From positions 372,001 to 436,000 of the forward strand of contig NZ_CP101509.1 of NCBI RefSeq assembly GCF_024380015.1: DNA of 64,000 nucleotides, written 5' to 3'. Source of the stretch: Photobacterium atrarenae. Lineage in GTDB: Bacteria > Pseudomonadota > Gammaproteobacteria > Enterobacterales > Vibrionaceae. The notes below the pieces were generated by a model. That model was not told the DNA's origin. It searched no databases and worked only from the letters and a program-made list of their open reading frames with translations. The position numbers and the translations under genes are program-made. Position 1 is the first letter of the stretch, and the number at the start of each line of letters is the position of its first letter. Positions 26,218 to 36,367 of the stretch are shown here, in pieces.

Positions 26218-27525
26218 ATGTTTTTAGTCGTCCACCCCGTTGGCAATAATGCGACCAGAATGCTGATTAAAGCCATGAGTGATTCAGACGCACTACACTC
26301 CTTTCACACGTCTCTCGCTTATCATGATGGCTTACAGAGCAAACTTCTACCTCGCTTCGTGGTAGAACAACTCAAACGTCGCAGCTTCCCGGGGATCCCC
26401 AAACGGAAGGTCATGACGTATCCGTACTTCAATCTGGCCCGGATCGCCGCACAACGCCTGAACTTCACGAAACTCGTGAACAATGCAAGCGGCCGGCTCG
26501 GCGTTGAGAAGCTATACCATTACATCGATTCACATGTCGCAAACTACATTGAATCCCAACCGAACGAGCAACTCAGCAGCGTGTATGGCTTCGACGGGAA
26601 ATGCTTATCAACATTCAGGCGCGCCCGGGAGTTAGGTCATCTCCGGCTCTATTATGAAGCGGCTTGTGGCTATACCCCCCATGTTGCGCAAGTGATGGCC
26701 GAAGAGAAAGAGCTCAACCCAGCCTGGCGCGCCAGTATTCCGGTGATTCAGCAAGCCACGATTGATCGACACGAGGAGGAGCTTCACCTGGCCGATCACA
26801 TCATTGTCGCGAGCTCCATTGTCAAGAACGACTTAATCAAACATAACATTCATAAAACGATCTCAGTGGTGCCCTATGGCTCGCCACATGTATCAGATTC
26901 ACCGCATGTACCAGGCTCTCCACACGTCTCAGGCTCACCGCTGATCACAGAGACATCCACCGTGAGCATGGCCCATCAGTCGCCGCTGAACGTCATGTAC
27001 GTCGGCTCACTGTCGCAACAAAAAGGTATTTCGTATTTATTTGATGCCTTCAAGAAAGTTGGCGGTCACCAAAATCTCAATATTACCATCGTTGGCCAGG
27101 ACTATAGCCTCGGCAGAAACAAAGCGCTTGCGAAGCATTTAAAACATTACCAATGGTATAAGTCCGCCCCGAACAACCAAATTATTCAACTGCTAAAAAC
27201 CGCCGACATACTCGTTCTGCCCTCTCTGACGGAAGCGTTCGGACTGGTTGTTCTCGAAGCCCTTTCTCAAGGCACCGCCGTGATTGTCAGTGACCAGTGT
27301 GGCGCCTCCGATCTCATTGTGCATGGCAGCAACGGCTATGTTGTGCCGGTTCGTTGCTCAGACGCAATTGCAGAGAAACTGACCGTACTGGATCAAGACC
27401 GAGACCAGTTACGCGCCATGAAGTTGGCGGCAATCGAAACCGCAAGAACATATAGCTGGCAGCAATATGCTGAAAGTATCCGGCATTCATTAGGGATCGA
27501 GCAAAATGATTTTTCGTGTCAGTAA
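26218..27525 (+). CDS. Glycosyltransferase, GT4 family, with repeat-expanded hinge
   Basis: A 435-residue GT-B glycosyltransferase. The acceptor half runs to about residue 220 (ISVVPYG). The donor half starts at LNVMYVGSLSQQKGISYLF and has the signature EAFGLVVLEALSQG. Between the halves lies an insert of about 30 residues made of a six-residue unit repeated three times (SPHVSD, SPHVPG, SPHVSG) and encoded by an 18-bp tandem repeat at 26881-26934. The sugar and linkage are unknown. The gene overlaps the start of the polymerase gene by 20 bases, so the two are translationally linked. Confidence 0.87.
   Translation: MFLVVHPVGNNATRMLIKAMSDSDALHSFHTSLAYHDGLQSKLLPRFVVEQLKRRSFPGIPKRKVMTYPYFNLARIAAQRLNFTKLVNNASGRLGVEKLYHYIDSHVANYIESQPNEQLSSVYGFDGKCLSTFRRARELGHLRLYYEAACGYTPHVAQVMAEEKELNPAWRASIPVIQQATIDRHEEELHLADHIIVASSIVKNDLIKHNIHKTISVVPYGSPHVSDSPHVPGSPHVSGSPLITETSTVSMAHQSPLNVMYVGSLSQQKGISYLFDAFKKVGGHQNLNITIVGQDYSLGRNKALAKHLKHYQWYKSAPNNQIIQLLKTADILVLPSLTEAFGLVVLEALSQGTAVIVSDQCGASDLIVHGSNGYVVPVRCSDAIAEKLTVLDQDRDQLRAMKLAAIETARTYSWQQYAESIRHSLGIEQNDFSCQ
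26881..26943 (+). repeat. 18-bp coding minisatellite in a glycosyltransferase gene
   Basis: Three diverged 18-bp units at 26881-26898, 26899-26916 and 26917-26934, followed by a partial fourth copy. Each codes for Ser-Pro-His-Val-(Ser/Pro)-(Asp/Gly). Changes between copies are mostly silent or conservative, and unit length is a multiple of three, so copy-number change would keep the frame and only lengthen the interdomain linker. Confidence 0.85.
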
Positions 27526-28828
27526 CCAACAGGAAACAGCCCGTATTATCAAGACGCTTTTCTTTACCGTCTACGTGCTGATGCTGCTTGAAGGGGTTCT
27601 GAGAAAGTGGTTTTTTCCATCGTTCAGCTCATTGATCTTTTTTATCAAAGACCCTTTCGTCCTGCTGATTTATTTTTATGCAATTCAGGCCAAGCTGTGC
27701 CACCGGGGATATTGCTTCTACTTATACATCATCATCACCACCATTTTTATTATCCATACAGGTCTGTATTCAAGCCTGAACCCAGATAACACGGTGATTT
27801 ACCTTTATGGATTTCGAAACTACTTATTCTATTTCCCCCTCATTTTCATTGGCGCGGCAGTGTTAGATAAACAAGACTTTATCAGGATGGCCAAGTTCTC
27901 ACTATGGATTGCAATCCCCATCTCAGCTTTAGTGTTCGTGCAATTTATTTCGCCACCGACCGCCTATATCAATAAAGGAATCCAAAGCGAAGGTTTTGTA
28001 TTCACGATTGCGGAAGGGATTGTCCGACCCTATGGTATCTTTACATTCACCATGGGGCACGTCCTGTTTATTGCCAGCCTGTTTGCCTTTTCACTTGCCT
28101 ACTACTTTGGCGAAATACGGTTCGAAAAGCCGCATTGGAGGCATCTGCTCTTTATGGGAGTTTATATTCTCTGTTTCTCCTTCATGTTCTTCACCACAGG
28201 CTCCCGCTCAATCTACGCCTATGCGTTTTGTACCGCTTTGTTTCTGGGCATCCTCTGTATGATGCATCCCAACCGGTTTACGACCTCAAAACTATTCACT
28301 TTCCTGTGTATTCTGGTTATTTCCGCTTTGTTTTTCTCCTATACCGAGACCTATCAGACATTGTTGGAAAGAAACCTATCAGCAGTTGAATCCGAGGGTT
28401 CCCCCATTGCTCGGGCATTGTCCAGCTTATATGCGTTCACGGGTTACTTTACAGAAGCACCATTTTGGGGATATGGCATCGGCAGTGGCACCAATGCCGC
28501 ATCGGTTATTTTAAGAGGACCCAGTGAGCAAGGAATGGGGTTCATGCTGGCAGAAGATGAATGGTCCAGAATTGTCCTTGAATTAGGCTACCTGCTGGGC
28601 GGCTTATATATCTTCCTGAGAATCATCACTGTCTACTGGCTTTTTCGGTTGTCATGGCAAGCTTTTAAAGTGAATAACTACCTCCCGATCATCACTTTTG
28701 GGTTTATTGGCCCTGTGGTTTTAAATGGTGCGATGACCATGCAAGGGACGGTTCTGGCATACGGCATCATATTCTCGGCCTATTTAGCGGGCAGTGCCTT
28801 ACCTCAGGAGAAATACAATCATGGCTAG
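27506..28828 (+). CDS. wzy: O-antigen ligase/polymerase-like protein (probable Wzy)
   Basis: A 440-residue integral membrane protein with about 11-12 helices and a large periplasmic loop in the C-terminal half (about 275-355, including GYFTEAPFWGYGIGSGTN), the layout of Wzy polymerases and WaaL ligases. The stretch MFFTTGSRSIYAYAF resembles the conserved core of the O-antigen ligase domain. In a Wzx/Wzy/Wzc-type locus it should join repeat units at the periplasmic face. Wzy sequences diverge strongly, so the call rests on topology and context. It overlaps the genes on both sides (20 bases before, 8 bases after). Confidence 0.82.
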   Translation: MIFRVSNQQETARIIKTLFFTVYVLMLLEGVLRKWFFPSFSSLIFFIKDPFVLLIYFYAIQAKLCHRGYCFYLYIIITTIFIIHTGLYSSLNPDNTVIYLYGFRNYLFYFPLIFIGAAVLDKQDFIRMAKFSLWIAIPISALVFVQFISPPTAYINKGIQSEGFVFTIAEGIVRPYGIFTFTMGHVLFIASLFAFSLAYYFGEIRFEKPHWRHLLFMGVYILCFSFMFFTTGSRSIYAYAFCTALFLGILCMMHPNRFTTSKLFTFLCILVISALFFSYTETYQTLLERNLSAVESEGSPIARALSSLYAFTGYFTEAPFWGYGIGSGTNAASVILRGPSEQGMGFMLAEDEWSRIVLELGYLLGGLYIFLRIITVYWLFRLSWQAFKVNNYLPIITFGFIGPVVLNGAMTMQGTVLAYGIIFSAYLAGSALPQEKYNHG

Positions 28829-30017
28829 ATTAAAAATCTTGCGGGTGATCAGCTCAGTGGACCCTACCCATGGTGGCCCGATCTATGGCCTGACCCATAG
28901 CTCCAAGCTCCTGGTCGAAAAAGGCCATCACATTGAGGTGCTGTCGCTGGATGATCCCAATGACAGCAAGATCCGCGGGTTCAATTATCCGCTAACCAGC
29001 TTTCGGGGCATGCTCGGCAAACTCCAGTTCAGCTATGAATTTTCCAGTTGGCTGGATCACCACGTGTCGGAGTTTGATGTGGTGATTACGCATGGGATCT
29101 GGCAATACCACTCCTATGCAACCGCAAAAGCCTGCCGTAAACACAATATCCCCTATGTGGTCTTTACCCACGGGATGCTTGACCCCTGGTTCAACCAAGT
29201 AGACCAAATCAAAGCCCTGAAGAAAAAAATCTACTGGAAACTCTTTGAAAGCTATACCGTGAATAACAGCAATGCGGTGCTGTTTACTTCGCAGGAAGAA
29301 AAAGCGCTCGCCAAAGCCGCTTTTCTCCCTTATTCCCCTGCAGAGCGTGTTGTGGCATACGGAACGCCGCAACCCAATATCGATATTGTCGCGGCAAAAG
29401 CGGCGTTCTTCAGGCTTGCCCCGCAACTACAAGGCAAGCGAATTGCGCTGTACCTGGGCCGGATTCATCAAAAGAAAGGCATTGACCTGATGCTCAAGGC
29501 CCTGGGTAACCTTGCCCCCTTGCCGGAAGATTTCATGCTGGTGATCGCCGGCCCGGACCAAACCGGATTAAAAGAGGAACTGGATGCGCTCAGTCACCAA
29601 CTCGGGATCACAAAGCACATCATCTGGACCGGGATGCTCCAAGGGCACGAGAAATGGGGGGCTTACTATGCTTCCGACGTATTCATTCTGCCCTCTCACC
29701 AGGAAAATTTTGGCCTGGTTATCGCTGAGGCGCTGTCAACCGGCACCCCCGTGTTAACCACCAACAAAGTCAACATCTGGCATGAGGTCGACCACGATCA
29801 GGCCGGCTATGTCGCGCCGGATACCGTCGCCGGGATTCAATCCTTGCTCAGTCAATGGTTCGCTCTCTCGCCTAACGACAGGATCAGCATGTGCAAGCGC
29901 GCGTTGAAGTGCTATTCCCGTCATTTCTCTCTCAAAGCAGCCGCGCAAGATCTGGAAGCCATCCTCCTTGAGGTTCGAAAAGCGCATTCAACCATCACAG
30001 CGGGGAAATGCTCATGA
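28821..30017 (+). CDS. Glycosyltransferase, GT4 family
   Basis: A 398-residue GT-B enzyme. The N-terminal half begins KILRVISSVDPTHGGPIYGL and includes the typical FTHGMLDPWF (GT4 enzymes often have HGMLxPW here). The donor half has ALYLGRIHQKKGIDLMLKAL and the signature ENFGLVIAEALSTGTPVL. The ATG at 28821 is preceded by CAGGAG at the right distance and overlaps the polymerase stop, so the upstream reading from 28794 is not used. It adds an unknown sugar, possibly late in repeat-unit assembly. It overlaps the acetyltransferase gene that follows by ten bases. Confidence 0.88.
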   Translation: MARLKILRVISSVDPTHGGPIYGLTHSSKLLVEKGHHIEVLSLDDPNDSKIRGFNYPLTSFRGMLGKLQFSYEFSSWLDHHVSEFDVVITHGIWQYHSYATAKACRKHNIPYVVFTHGMLDPWFNQVDQIKALKKKIYWKLFESYTVNNSNAVLFTSQEEKALAKAAFLPYSPAERVVAYGTPQPNIDIVAAKAAFFRLAPQLQGKRIALYLGRIHQKKGIDLMLKALGNLAPLPEDFMLVIAGPDQTGLKEELDALSHQLGITKHIIWTGMLQGHEKWGAYYASDVFILPSHQENFGLVIAEALSTGTPVLTTNKVNIWHEVDHDQAGYVAPDTVAGIQSLLSQWFALSPNDRISMCKRALKCYSRHFSLKAAAQDLEAILLEVRKAHSTITAGKCS

Positions 30018-30568
30018 TCCCGAAAGCTAATTTACATGCCCCCGTTTATGGCTGGCAAAACAAGTTCGCAAGAACCTGCTGGAGCCTGGTTTATTACACC
30101 CTCTTTCGTTTGAGCCCCACCCCGTTGTTTGGCTTTCGCCGTCAACTGCTGCGATTCTTTGGCGCAAGAATCGGCAACCAAGCCAATATATATCCCTCAG
30201 CGCAGATCTGGCTCCCTGCCAATCTGGAAATGGCAAGCGGAGCCACGCTGGGTCCCCGGGTACAGGTGTACAACCAGGGATACATCAAAATTGGCAAAAA
30301 TGCGATTGTCAGCCAGGGAGCACACCTCTGCGCCAGTACCCACGATTACGATGATCCACTCCACCCGCTGGTGCTCGCCCCTGTAACTATCGGTGCCAAT
30401 GCCTGGGTGTGCGCTGATGCCTTTATCGGCCCCGGAGTGGATGTAGGCGAAGGCGCGGTTATCGGCGCAAGATCCGTCCTCATGAAAACAGCTGCGGCCT
30501 GGCAAGTCTATGCCGGGAACCCAGCCAGAGCGATCAAGCAACGTGCGCCATTTGGAGGGCAGCAATGA
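30008..30568 (+). CDS. Hexapeptide-repeat acetyltransferase, WcaF-like
   Basis: A 186-residue left-handed beta-helix acetyltransferase of the WcaF/maltose O-acetyltransferase group. The N-terminal block FARTCWSLVYYTLFRLSPTP and hexapeptide turns such as IGNQANIYPSA, IGKNAIVSQGAHLCASTHDY and IGANAWVCADAFIGPGV are visible; the His in THDY is the catalytic base in this family. It probably O-acetylates a sugar of the repeat unit, as WcaF is proposed to do in colanic acid. The start could be 30008 or 30014; both are near GGGGA. It overlaps the next glycosyltransferase by ATGA. Confidence 0.87.
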   Translation: MLMIPKANLHAPVYGWQNKFARTCWSLVYYTLFRLSPTPLFGFRRQLLRFFGARIGNQANIYPSAQIWLPANLEMASGATLGPRVQVYNQGYIKIGKNAIVSQGAHLCASTHDYDDPLHPLVLAPVTIGANAWVCADAFIGPGVDVGEGAVIGARSVLMKTAAAWQVYAGNPARAIKQRAPFGGQQ

Positions 30569-31479
30569 ACGACATCTCGGTCATCATTCTTACCTATAAC
30601 GAAGAAAAGCACATCGGCCGTTGTATCCGGTCACTCCAGGCCGTGACCCATAATATTTTTGTGGTCGACAGCTACTCCACGGACAACACTGTGGCGATCT
30701 GCGAATCACTCGGCGCGATCGTCTGCCAACGGGCCTGGATCAACTATGCCGACCAATTTCAGTGGGGCCTCGAGCATTGTCCGTTTACATCTGAATGGAT
30801 GATGCGCATGGATGCAGATGAATATATCGAGCCCGACCTTGCCAGAGAGCTGGCATCCAAACTCCCCGCCATATCACAGAATGTGACCGGCCTGTACATC
30901 AAACGGAAATACTATTTTATCGGTCAGTGGATTAAAAACGGCAATGTTTACCCGTTAAACCTGCTGAGAGTCTGGCGCAGGGGAAAAGGCCGCATCGAAA
31001 GCCGCTGGATGGATGAGCACATTGTGATTGACAGCGGCGAAACACAACAGCTCCAGGGCCATATCGTTGACGACAATTTAAATACCACCCATTGGTGGAT
31101 AGCCAAACACAACAGCTATGCTGATCGGGAGATGATCGACATTCTGGATCAAAAGTATCACTTCTTTGCTCCCGACCATGGCCTGATCACCAGCGGCAAT
31201 GATTCACAAGCCAAGTTCATCCGCAAAGTCAAACAAGGGATCTACAATAAACTTCCCCTGTTTTTACGCCCGACCCTGTATTTCTTTTATCGCTATTTTA
31301 TCCGTCTTGGTTTTTTGGATGGGCTCCGAGGATTTGCGTATCACTTCATTCAAGGTTACTGGTACCGCACCCTGGTCGACTTACGTGTCCTGGAAGCCAA
31401 TAAGGTGCTTGAAGGTGCCGCCACGAACGATGAACGTCTGACACGTTTAGAGCAGTTAACGGGGTTAAAGCTAAAATGA
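30565..31479 (+). CDS. Glycosyltransferase, GT2 family
   Basis: A 304-residue GT-A fold enzyme beginning ISVIILTYNEEKHIGRCI, with the metal-binding DxD-type motif in MRMDADEYIE and the FVVDSYSTDNTV donor-site block. This looks like the KdtX/WaaE-like group of inverting glycosyltransferases. It has no long membrane segment, though a basic aromatic stretch near 225-260 may sit on the membrane. GGAGGG precedes the ATG, which overlaps the acetyltransferase stop. The donor sugar is unknown. It is followed by the WcaI-like gene through another ATGA overlap. Confidence 0.88.
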   Translation: MNDISVIILTYNEEKHIGRCIRSLQAVTHNIFVVDSYSTDNTVAICESLGAIVCQRAWINYADQFQWGLEHCPFTSEWMMRMDADEYIEPDLARELASKLPAISQNVTGLYIKRKYYFIGQWIKNGNVYPLNLLRVWRRGKGRIESRWMDEHIVIDSGETQQLQGHIVDDNLNTTHWWIAKHNSYADREMIDILDQKYHFFAPDHGLITSGNDSQAKFIRKVKQGIYNKLPLFLRPTLYFFYRYFIRLGFLDGLRGFAYHFIQGYWYRTLVDLRVLEANKVLEGAATNDERLTRLEQLTGLKLK

Positions 31480-32711
31480 ACTTTATCTTATACAGCCTCA
31501 ACCATGCTCCCGAGCTGACCGGTATCGGCAAATACAACGGGGAGCTCTGTCCGGAACTGGCCAAGCGTGGCATTCAAACACAAGTCGTGACTGCGCCGCC
31601 TTATTATCCTGAATGGACCATTCATCACCAATTTAGAAACTGGTGGTCCACCAAACGTGATGATCAGGGGGTGACGATCTACCGCTGCCCGCTTTATATT
31701 CCGGCCAAAGTCACCACCATGAAACGAATAATACACTTGGCTTCTTTTTCGGTCTCATCGGCTCTCACCTTGTGCCGGTTATGGCCCCAAAAACCGGATG
31801 TGATTTTTCTGGTACAGCCGACGCTTTTTTGCGCGCCGTTCACCCTCTTGTTCTGCCGCCTGACAGGGGCCAAGTCAGTCATGCATATACAAGATTATGA
31901 AGTCGACGCCATGTTTGGCTTAGGCATGGTGGGAGAAGGCCGATTGAAACGCATCACCCGGCGCATGGAATCCTGGCTGCTGCAACAATTCGATGCGGTA
32001 TCGTCTATCTCCTACAGCATGCTGGAAAATGCGAAAAGCAAAGGGGTCCGGGAAGAGCAGTTGTTCTTTTTCCCCAATTGGGCAGATACCGAATTTGTCA
32101 CGCCGGATGTGTGCGGCAAGCAACTCAGGCAGGACTGGGGGTTTTCAGCCAACGATAAAGTTGTGCTGTACTCCGGCAATATCGGTGCCAAACAGGGGCT
32201 GGAGATTGTCCTGGATGCCGCCCAATATTTCTCTGCTGACCCTCACGTCAAATTCGTCATTATCGGCAATGGCGCTTACCGCAACACCCTTGAAAATTCA
32301 GCTCGGGAGAAGCAATTGGCAAATGTCGTGTTCAAGCCCCTTCAGCCATGGGAAGACGTTCCCAAAATCATGGCGATGGCCGATGTCCATCTGGTGGTTC
32401 AAAAACGCGGGGCGGCAGATGCAGTCCTGCCTTCCAAGCTGACCAATATTCTTGCCGCCGGCGGTCACGCACTGATCACCGCTGAGCCGCAGACCGAGCT
32501 CGGCAGGATTGAACAGCAACATCCGGGGATCTACACCCTGGCCGAGCCGGAAAACCCTGCGGCCTTTATCGGTCAGTTAGAGACCTTATTGGCTCAAGAT
32601 CTGTCGACACACAACGCTATTGCACGTCAATACGCGGAGCAGTACCTCAATAAGCACTCGATTATCGACCAATTTATTACCGACCTTCGTTCTAAATTTC
32701 AATTTTGCTGA
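31476..32711 (+). CDS. wcaI: WcaI-like colanic-acid-type glycosyltransferase
   Basis: A 411-residue GT-B glycosyltransferase whose start, ILYSLNHAPELTGIGKYNGE, and the following TAPPYYPEW block are the hallmarks of WcaI-type enzymes. WcaI acts in colanic acid assembly and is usually described as a fucosyltransferase. The middle segment VMHIQDYEVDAMFGLGM and the donor-domain start VVLYSGNIGAKQGLEIVLDA also fit. Next to gmd and fcl, which make GDP-fucose, a fucosyl-transfer role is plausible, but it is inferred. It is ATGA-coupled to the GT2 gene before it. Confidence 0.85.
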   Translation: MNFILYSLNHAPELTGIGKYNGELCPELAKRGIQTQVVTAPPYYPEWTIHHQFRNWWSTKRDDQGVTIYRCPLYIPAKVTTMKRIIHLASFSVSSALTLCRLWPQKPDVIFLVQPTLFCAPFTLLFCRLTGAKSVMHIQDYEVDAMFGLGMVGEGRLKRITRRMESWLLQQFDAVSSISYSMLENAKSKGVREEQLFFFPNWADTEFVTPDVCGKQLRQDWGFSANDKVVLYSGNIGAKQGLEIVLDAAQYFSADPHVKFVIIGNGAYRNTLENSAREKQLANVVFKPLQPWEDVPKIMAMADVHLVVQKRGAADAVLPSKLTNILAAGGHALITAEPQTELGRIEQQHPGIYTLAEPENPAAFIGQLETLLAQDLSTHNAIARQYAEQYLNKHSIIDQFITDLRSKFQFC

Positions 32712-32726
32712 GCTTAAGGGAATAAT

Positions 32727-33851
32727 ATGTCTAAAAAAGTCGCTTTAATTTCCGGAATCACCGGCCAGGATGGCTCCTATTTAGCCGAATTTTTACTCGA
32801 CAAAGGCTATGAAGTTCATGGGATCAAACGCCGCTCATCACTGTTCAATACCGAGCGGGTCGATCACATCTATCAGGACAGGCATGAAGGCGATCCTCAG
32901 TTCTTCCTGCACTATGGCGATTTGACAGATCCGTCGAACCTGACGCGCATCATCAAAGAAGTGCAGCCGGATGAAGTGTATAACCTGGGTGCCCAGTCGC
33001 ACGTCGCCGTGTCTTTTGAATCACCGGAATATACCGCCAACGTCGATGCGCTCGGCACCCTGCGCTTACTGGAAGCCATTCGTTTTCTCGGGCTCGAGAA
33101 GAAAACCCGTTTCTATCAGGCATCCACGTCAGAGCTCTATGGCCTTGTCCAGGAAACCCCGCAGCAAGAAACAACCCCCTTTTATCCTCGATCCCCCTAC
33201 GCTGTCGCCAAGCTCTATGCGTACTGGATCACCGTCAATTACCGCGAAGCATATGGCATGTACGCCTGCAACGGGATCCTGTTTAACCACGAATCGCCTC
33301 GCCGGGGGGAAACCTTTGTCACCCGGAAGATCACCCGCGGACTGGCCAATATTGCCCAGGGCCTGGAGCGCTGCCTGTATCTCGGCAATATGAATGCCCT
33401 GCGCGACTGGGGTCACGCGAAAGATTATGTCCGGATGCAGTGGATGATGCTGCAACAGGAAACCGCTGAAGACTTCGTGATTGCGACAGGAAACCAGATT
33501 TCAGTCCGTGATTTTATCCGTCTGTCTGCTGCCGAGTTAGGGATCGAACTGGCATTTGAAGGCCAGGGCGTCCACGAAACCGGCATTGTCATGGCGATCC
33601 AAGGCGACAAAGCACCGGCCCTGAACGTAGGGGATGTGATTGTCAAAGTCGAGCCCCGCTACTTCCGTCCGGCTGAAGTGGAGACTCTGCTCGGGGATCC
33701 GAGCAAAGCAAAAGAGCGCCTGGGCTGGACCCCGGAAATTTCGGTCCAGCAAATGTGTGCAGAAATGATCGCCAACGATTTGGATCAGGCAAAATGCCAT
33801 GCCCTGCTAAAAAAACATGGCCATACTGTCACGATCTCCGTTGAAGAGTAG
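32727..33851 (+). CDS. gmd: GDP-mannose 4,6-dehydratase
   Basis: Catalyses GDP-mannose to GDP-4-keto-6-deoxymannose, the first step to GDP-L-fucose. It is a 374-residue extended SDR with the NADP-binding turn [18 protein letters not shown], the family marks [20 protein letters not shown] and the catalytic [12 protein letters not shown] (Tyr-x3-Lys), plus [17 protein letters not shown]. Length and sequence match Gmd very closely. The RBS AAGGGA precedes the ATG. It is followed by fcl and then by the GDP-mannose genes manC and manB, so the whole nucleotide-sugar route is encoded in order. Confidence 0.97.
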   Translation: MSKKVALISGITGQDGSYLAEFLLDKGYEVHGIKRRSSLFNTERVDHIYQDRHEGDPQFFLHYGDLTDPSNLTRIIKEVQPDEVYNLGAQSHVAVSFESPEYTANVDALGTLRLLEAIRFLGLEKKTRFYQASTSELYGLVQETPQQETTPFYPRSPYAVAKLYAYWITVNYREAYGMYACNGILFNHESPRRGETFVTRKITRGLANIAQGLERCLYLGNMNALRDWGHAKDYVRMQWMMLQQETAEDFVIATGNQISVRDFIRLSAAELGIELAFEGQGVHETGIVMAIQGDKAPALNVGDVIVKVEPRYFRPAEVETLLGDPSKAKERLGWTPEISVQQMCAEMIANDLDQAKCHALLKKHGHTVTISVEE

Positions 33852-33925
33852 AAATCTTCGGCATGCAGGCGACACATGCACCTGTTTCACTATCCACGTT
33901 CATTTCAACCCATCGGTTCAGAATT

Positions 33926-34900
33926 ATGTCATTGAGCAAACACAGCAGAATATTTGTCGCCGGCCATCAGGGAATGGTCGGCTCAGCCATTGTCCGCCAG
34001 CTTCGGGCACAAGGATATCAGGAGATTATCACCCGCTCCTCCTCGGCGCTGGATCTGACCAACCAAAGTGCCACCCAGCGCTTTTTCCGGCAGCATTCAA
34101 TCGATGCCGTCTTTCTGGCGGCCGCAAAAGTTGGCGGGATCCACGCCAATCATGTTCAACCCGCGGAGTTCATTTATCAAAACCTGATGATCGAAGCCAA
34201 TGTCATTCACGCTGCCTGGGAGAACGGGGTGAACCAACTATTGTTTCTGGGATCATCCTGTATTTACCCCAGACTATCGCAGCAGCCCATGCAGGAGCAT
34301 GCGCTCCTCACCGGCCCGCTCGAACCGACCAACGAGCCGTATGCCATCGCCAAAATAGCCGGATTGAAGTTGTGCGAGTCCTACACACGGCAATACGGTG
34401 TTGACTACCGCAGTGTGATGCCAACCAACCTTTATGGCCCGCACGACAACTTCCACCCGGAGCACAGTCATGTGATCCCGGCCATGATCCGCCGTTTTTA
34501 CGAGGCCAAGCAAGCGAATGCACCCGAAATCACCATTTGGGGAACCGGCACTCCGATGCGCGAGTTCTTATACGTTGACGATATGGCATCGGCCTGTATT
34601 CACATCCTGCAGCTCGATCAGTGCCGGTATCGCCAGTTCACCGCACCGATGCAATCCCATATCAATATCGGTACCGGCCAAGACTGCTCCATCCGGCAGC
34701 TTGCAGAAACCCTCGCCCGCGTATCTGATTTTCAAGGTGAACTGAAATTCGATCCGTCCAAACCGGACGGGACGCCACGAAAACTCTTGGATATTTCCCG
34801 TCTTCAACAATTGGGCTGGACCGCTTCGACGCCGTTGGAACAGGGGCTGCACCAAACTTATCAATGGTTTATTGAAAATCATCCATTGGTCAGACATTAA
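33926..34900 (+). CDS. fcl: GDP-L-fucose synthase
   Basis: Also called WcaG: a 324-residue epimerase/reductase that turns GDP-4-keto-6-deoxymannose into GDP-L-fucose with NADPH. Marks are [18 protein letters not shown] (cofactor turn), [20 protein letters not shown] and the catalytic [10 protein letters not shown] (Tyr-x3-Lys). The start at ATG 33926 gives the usual N-terminus; an upstream ATG at 33863 adds 21 residues with no family match, and neither has a strong RBS. With gmd it commits the locus to a fucose-containing polymer. Confidence 0.95.
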   Translation: MSLSKHSRIFVAGHQGMVGSAIVRQLRAQGYQEIITRSSSALDLTNQSATQRFFRQHSIDAVFLAAAKVGGIHANHVQPAEFIYQNLMIEANVIHAAWENGVNQLLFLGSSCIYPRLSQQPMQEHALLTGPLEPTNEPYAIAKIAGLKLCESYTRQYGVDYRSVMPTNLYGPHDNFHPEHSHVIPAMIRRFYEAKQANAPEITIWGTGTPMREFLYVDDMASACIHILQLDQCRYRQFTAPMQSHINIGTGQDCSIRQLAETLARVSDFQGELKFDPSKPDGTPRKLLDISRLQQLGWTASTPLEQGLHQTYQWFIENHPLVRH

Positions 34901-34964
34901 TTTGCCGTATCTTCCGCTGCTATTTCAGCGCAAGTGAGGATACGTGCTTTGCAGGAGTCATACG

Positions 34965-36365
34965 ATGTTGATACCCGTTATTCTTGCAGGCGGCTCCGGT
35001 ACCCGCCTATGGCCACTCTCCCGCGCACACTACCCGAAGCAGTTTCTTTCGCTGACCGAGGAAAAAACCATGCTTCAGGCAACCATCGCCCGGCTGGCCG
35101 ACATGGACACAGGCACACCAATTATCCTATGTAATGAAACCAACCGATTCCTGGTCGCAGAACAGCTTCGCGAGTACGGGCAACTCGGGCAAATTATCCT
35201 GGAACCCGTCAGCCGCAATACCGCACCGGCCATTGCCCTGGCCGCGCTGGCCGCTCAGGCTGAGCACAGCGATCCCTTACTGCTGGTTTTGGCCGCGGAC
35301 CATGTCATTCAGGACCCCCTGGCCTTTCAACAAGTTCTGACGGCCGCAATCCCTGCGGCCAGCAGCGGCAAATTTGTCACCTTCGGCATTGTTCCCACCT
35401 GCCCGCATACCGGCTACGGCTACATCAAGCAAGGTAAACCGCTCGATGACGGTTATCGCGTATCGCAATTCGTCGAAAAGCCTGACCAAGCAACCGCTCA
35501 GGATTATCTCAATACAGGTGGCTACCTCTGGAATAGCGGCATGTTTATGTTTCGTGCCAGCCGTTACCTGAAAGAATTAGCGCAGCACCGCCCGGCAATC
35601 TACGAAGTCTGCCAGGCAGCCTTTCAGAATAGCCGGGAAGATCTCGACTTTATCCGCATTCAAAACGACATATTCAGCCAGTGCCCGGATGAATCCATTG
35701 ATTACGCCGTGATGGAACATACGACCGACTCCGTTGTCTTTCCGCTCGATGCCGGTTGGAGTGATATCGGCAGCTGGTCATCGCTTTGGGATATTCACCC
35801 CAAGGACGAAAACGGCAATGCCGTTATCGGGGATGCGCTCTTGCATGAGAGCCAAAACTCTCTCGTTTACAGTGAACACCGTTTGATCGCCACAATCGGA
35901 CTGGACAACATGGTGGTGGTTGACACAAAAGACGCCATCCTGATTGCCCGCAAGGATAAAGTTCAGGATGTCAAAACAGTGGTCGAACAGCTGAAAGCCC
36001 ATGGCCGGGCCGAGTTTGAGTCCCATCGAGAAGTGTATCGCCCATGGGGGAATTATGATTCCATCGATCATGGCGGCCGGTACCAGGTAAAACACATTAC
36101 CGTCAAACCCGGCGCCAAGCTCTCGCTTCAGATGCATCATCACCGGGCCGAACACTGGGTTGTGGTGTCTGGCACTGCCAAAGTCACCCTAGGTGACCAA
36201 GAAATCCTCCTCAGTGAAAACCAGTCTTCTTATATCCCGCTCGGCGTGGTCCATGCGTTGGAAAACCCTGGAAAAATCCCGCTGGAATTGATTGAAATCC
36301 AATCCGGGCCCTACCTGGGAGAAGATGACATCGTCCGCTTTGAAGACAGATACGGCCGGAGTTAA
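34965..36365 (+). CDS. manC: Mannose-1-phosphate guanylyltransferase/mannose-6-phosphate isomerase
   Basis: A bifunctional type II enzyme, 466 residues, also called CpsB. The N-terminal nucleotidyltransferase domain has [20 protein letters not shown], and the sugar-site FVEKP. The C-terminal cupin-like isomerase domain (about 345-460) has [20 protein letters not shown] and [12 protein letters not shown] with metal-binding His. It makes GDP-mannose from mannose-1-phosphate and links to fructose-6-phosphate. GGAG lies eight bases before ATG 34965; the longer reading from 34944 is unnecessary. Two bases separate it from manB. Confidence 0.96.
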   Translation: MLIPVILAGGSGTRLWPLSRAHYPKQFLSLTEEKTMLQATIARLADMDTGTPIILCNETNRFLVAEQLREYGQLGQIILEPVSRNTAPAIALAALAAQAEHSDPLLLVLAADHVIQDPLAFQQVLTAAIPAASSGKFVTFGIVPTCPHTGYGYIKQGKPLDDGYRVSQFVEKPDQATAQDYLNTGGYLWNSGMFMFRASRYLKELAQHRPAIYEVCQAAFQNSREDLDFIRIQNDIFSQCPDESIDYAVMEHTTDSVVFPLDAGWSDIGSWSSLWDIHPKDENGNAVIGDALLHESQNSLVYSEHRLIATIGLDNMVVVDTKDAILIARKDKVQDVKTVVEQLKAHGRAEFESHREVYRPWGNYDSIDHGGRYQVKHITVKPGAKLSLQMHHHRAEHWVVVSGTAKVTLGDQEILLSENQSSYIPLGVVHALENPGKIPLELIEIQSGPYLGEDDIVRFEDRYGRS

Positions 36366-36367
36366 CT

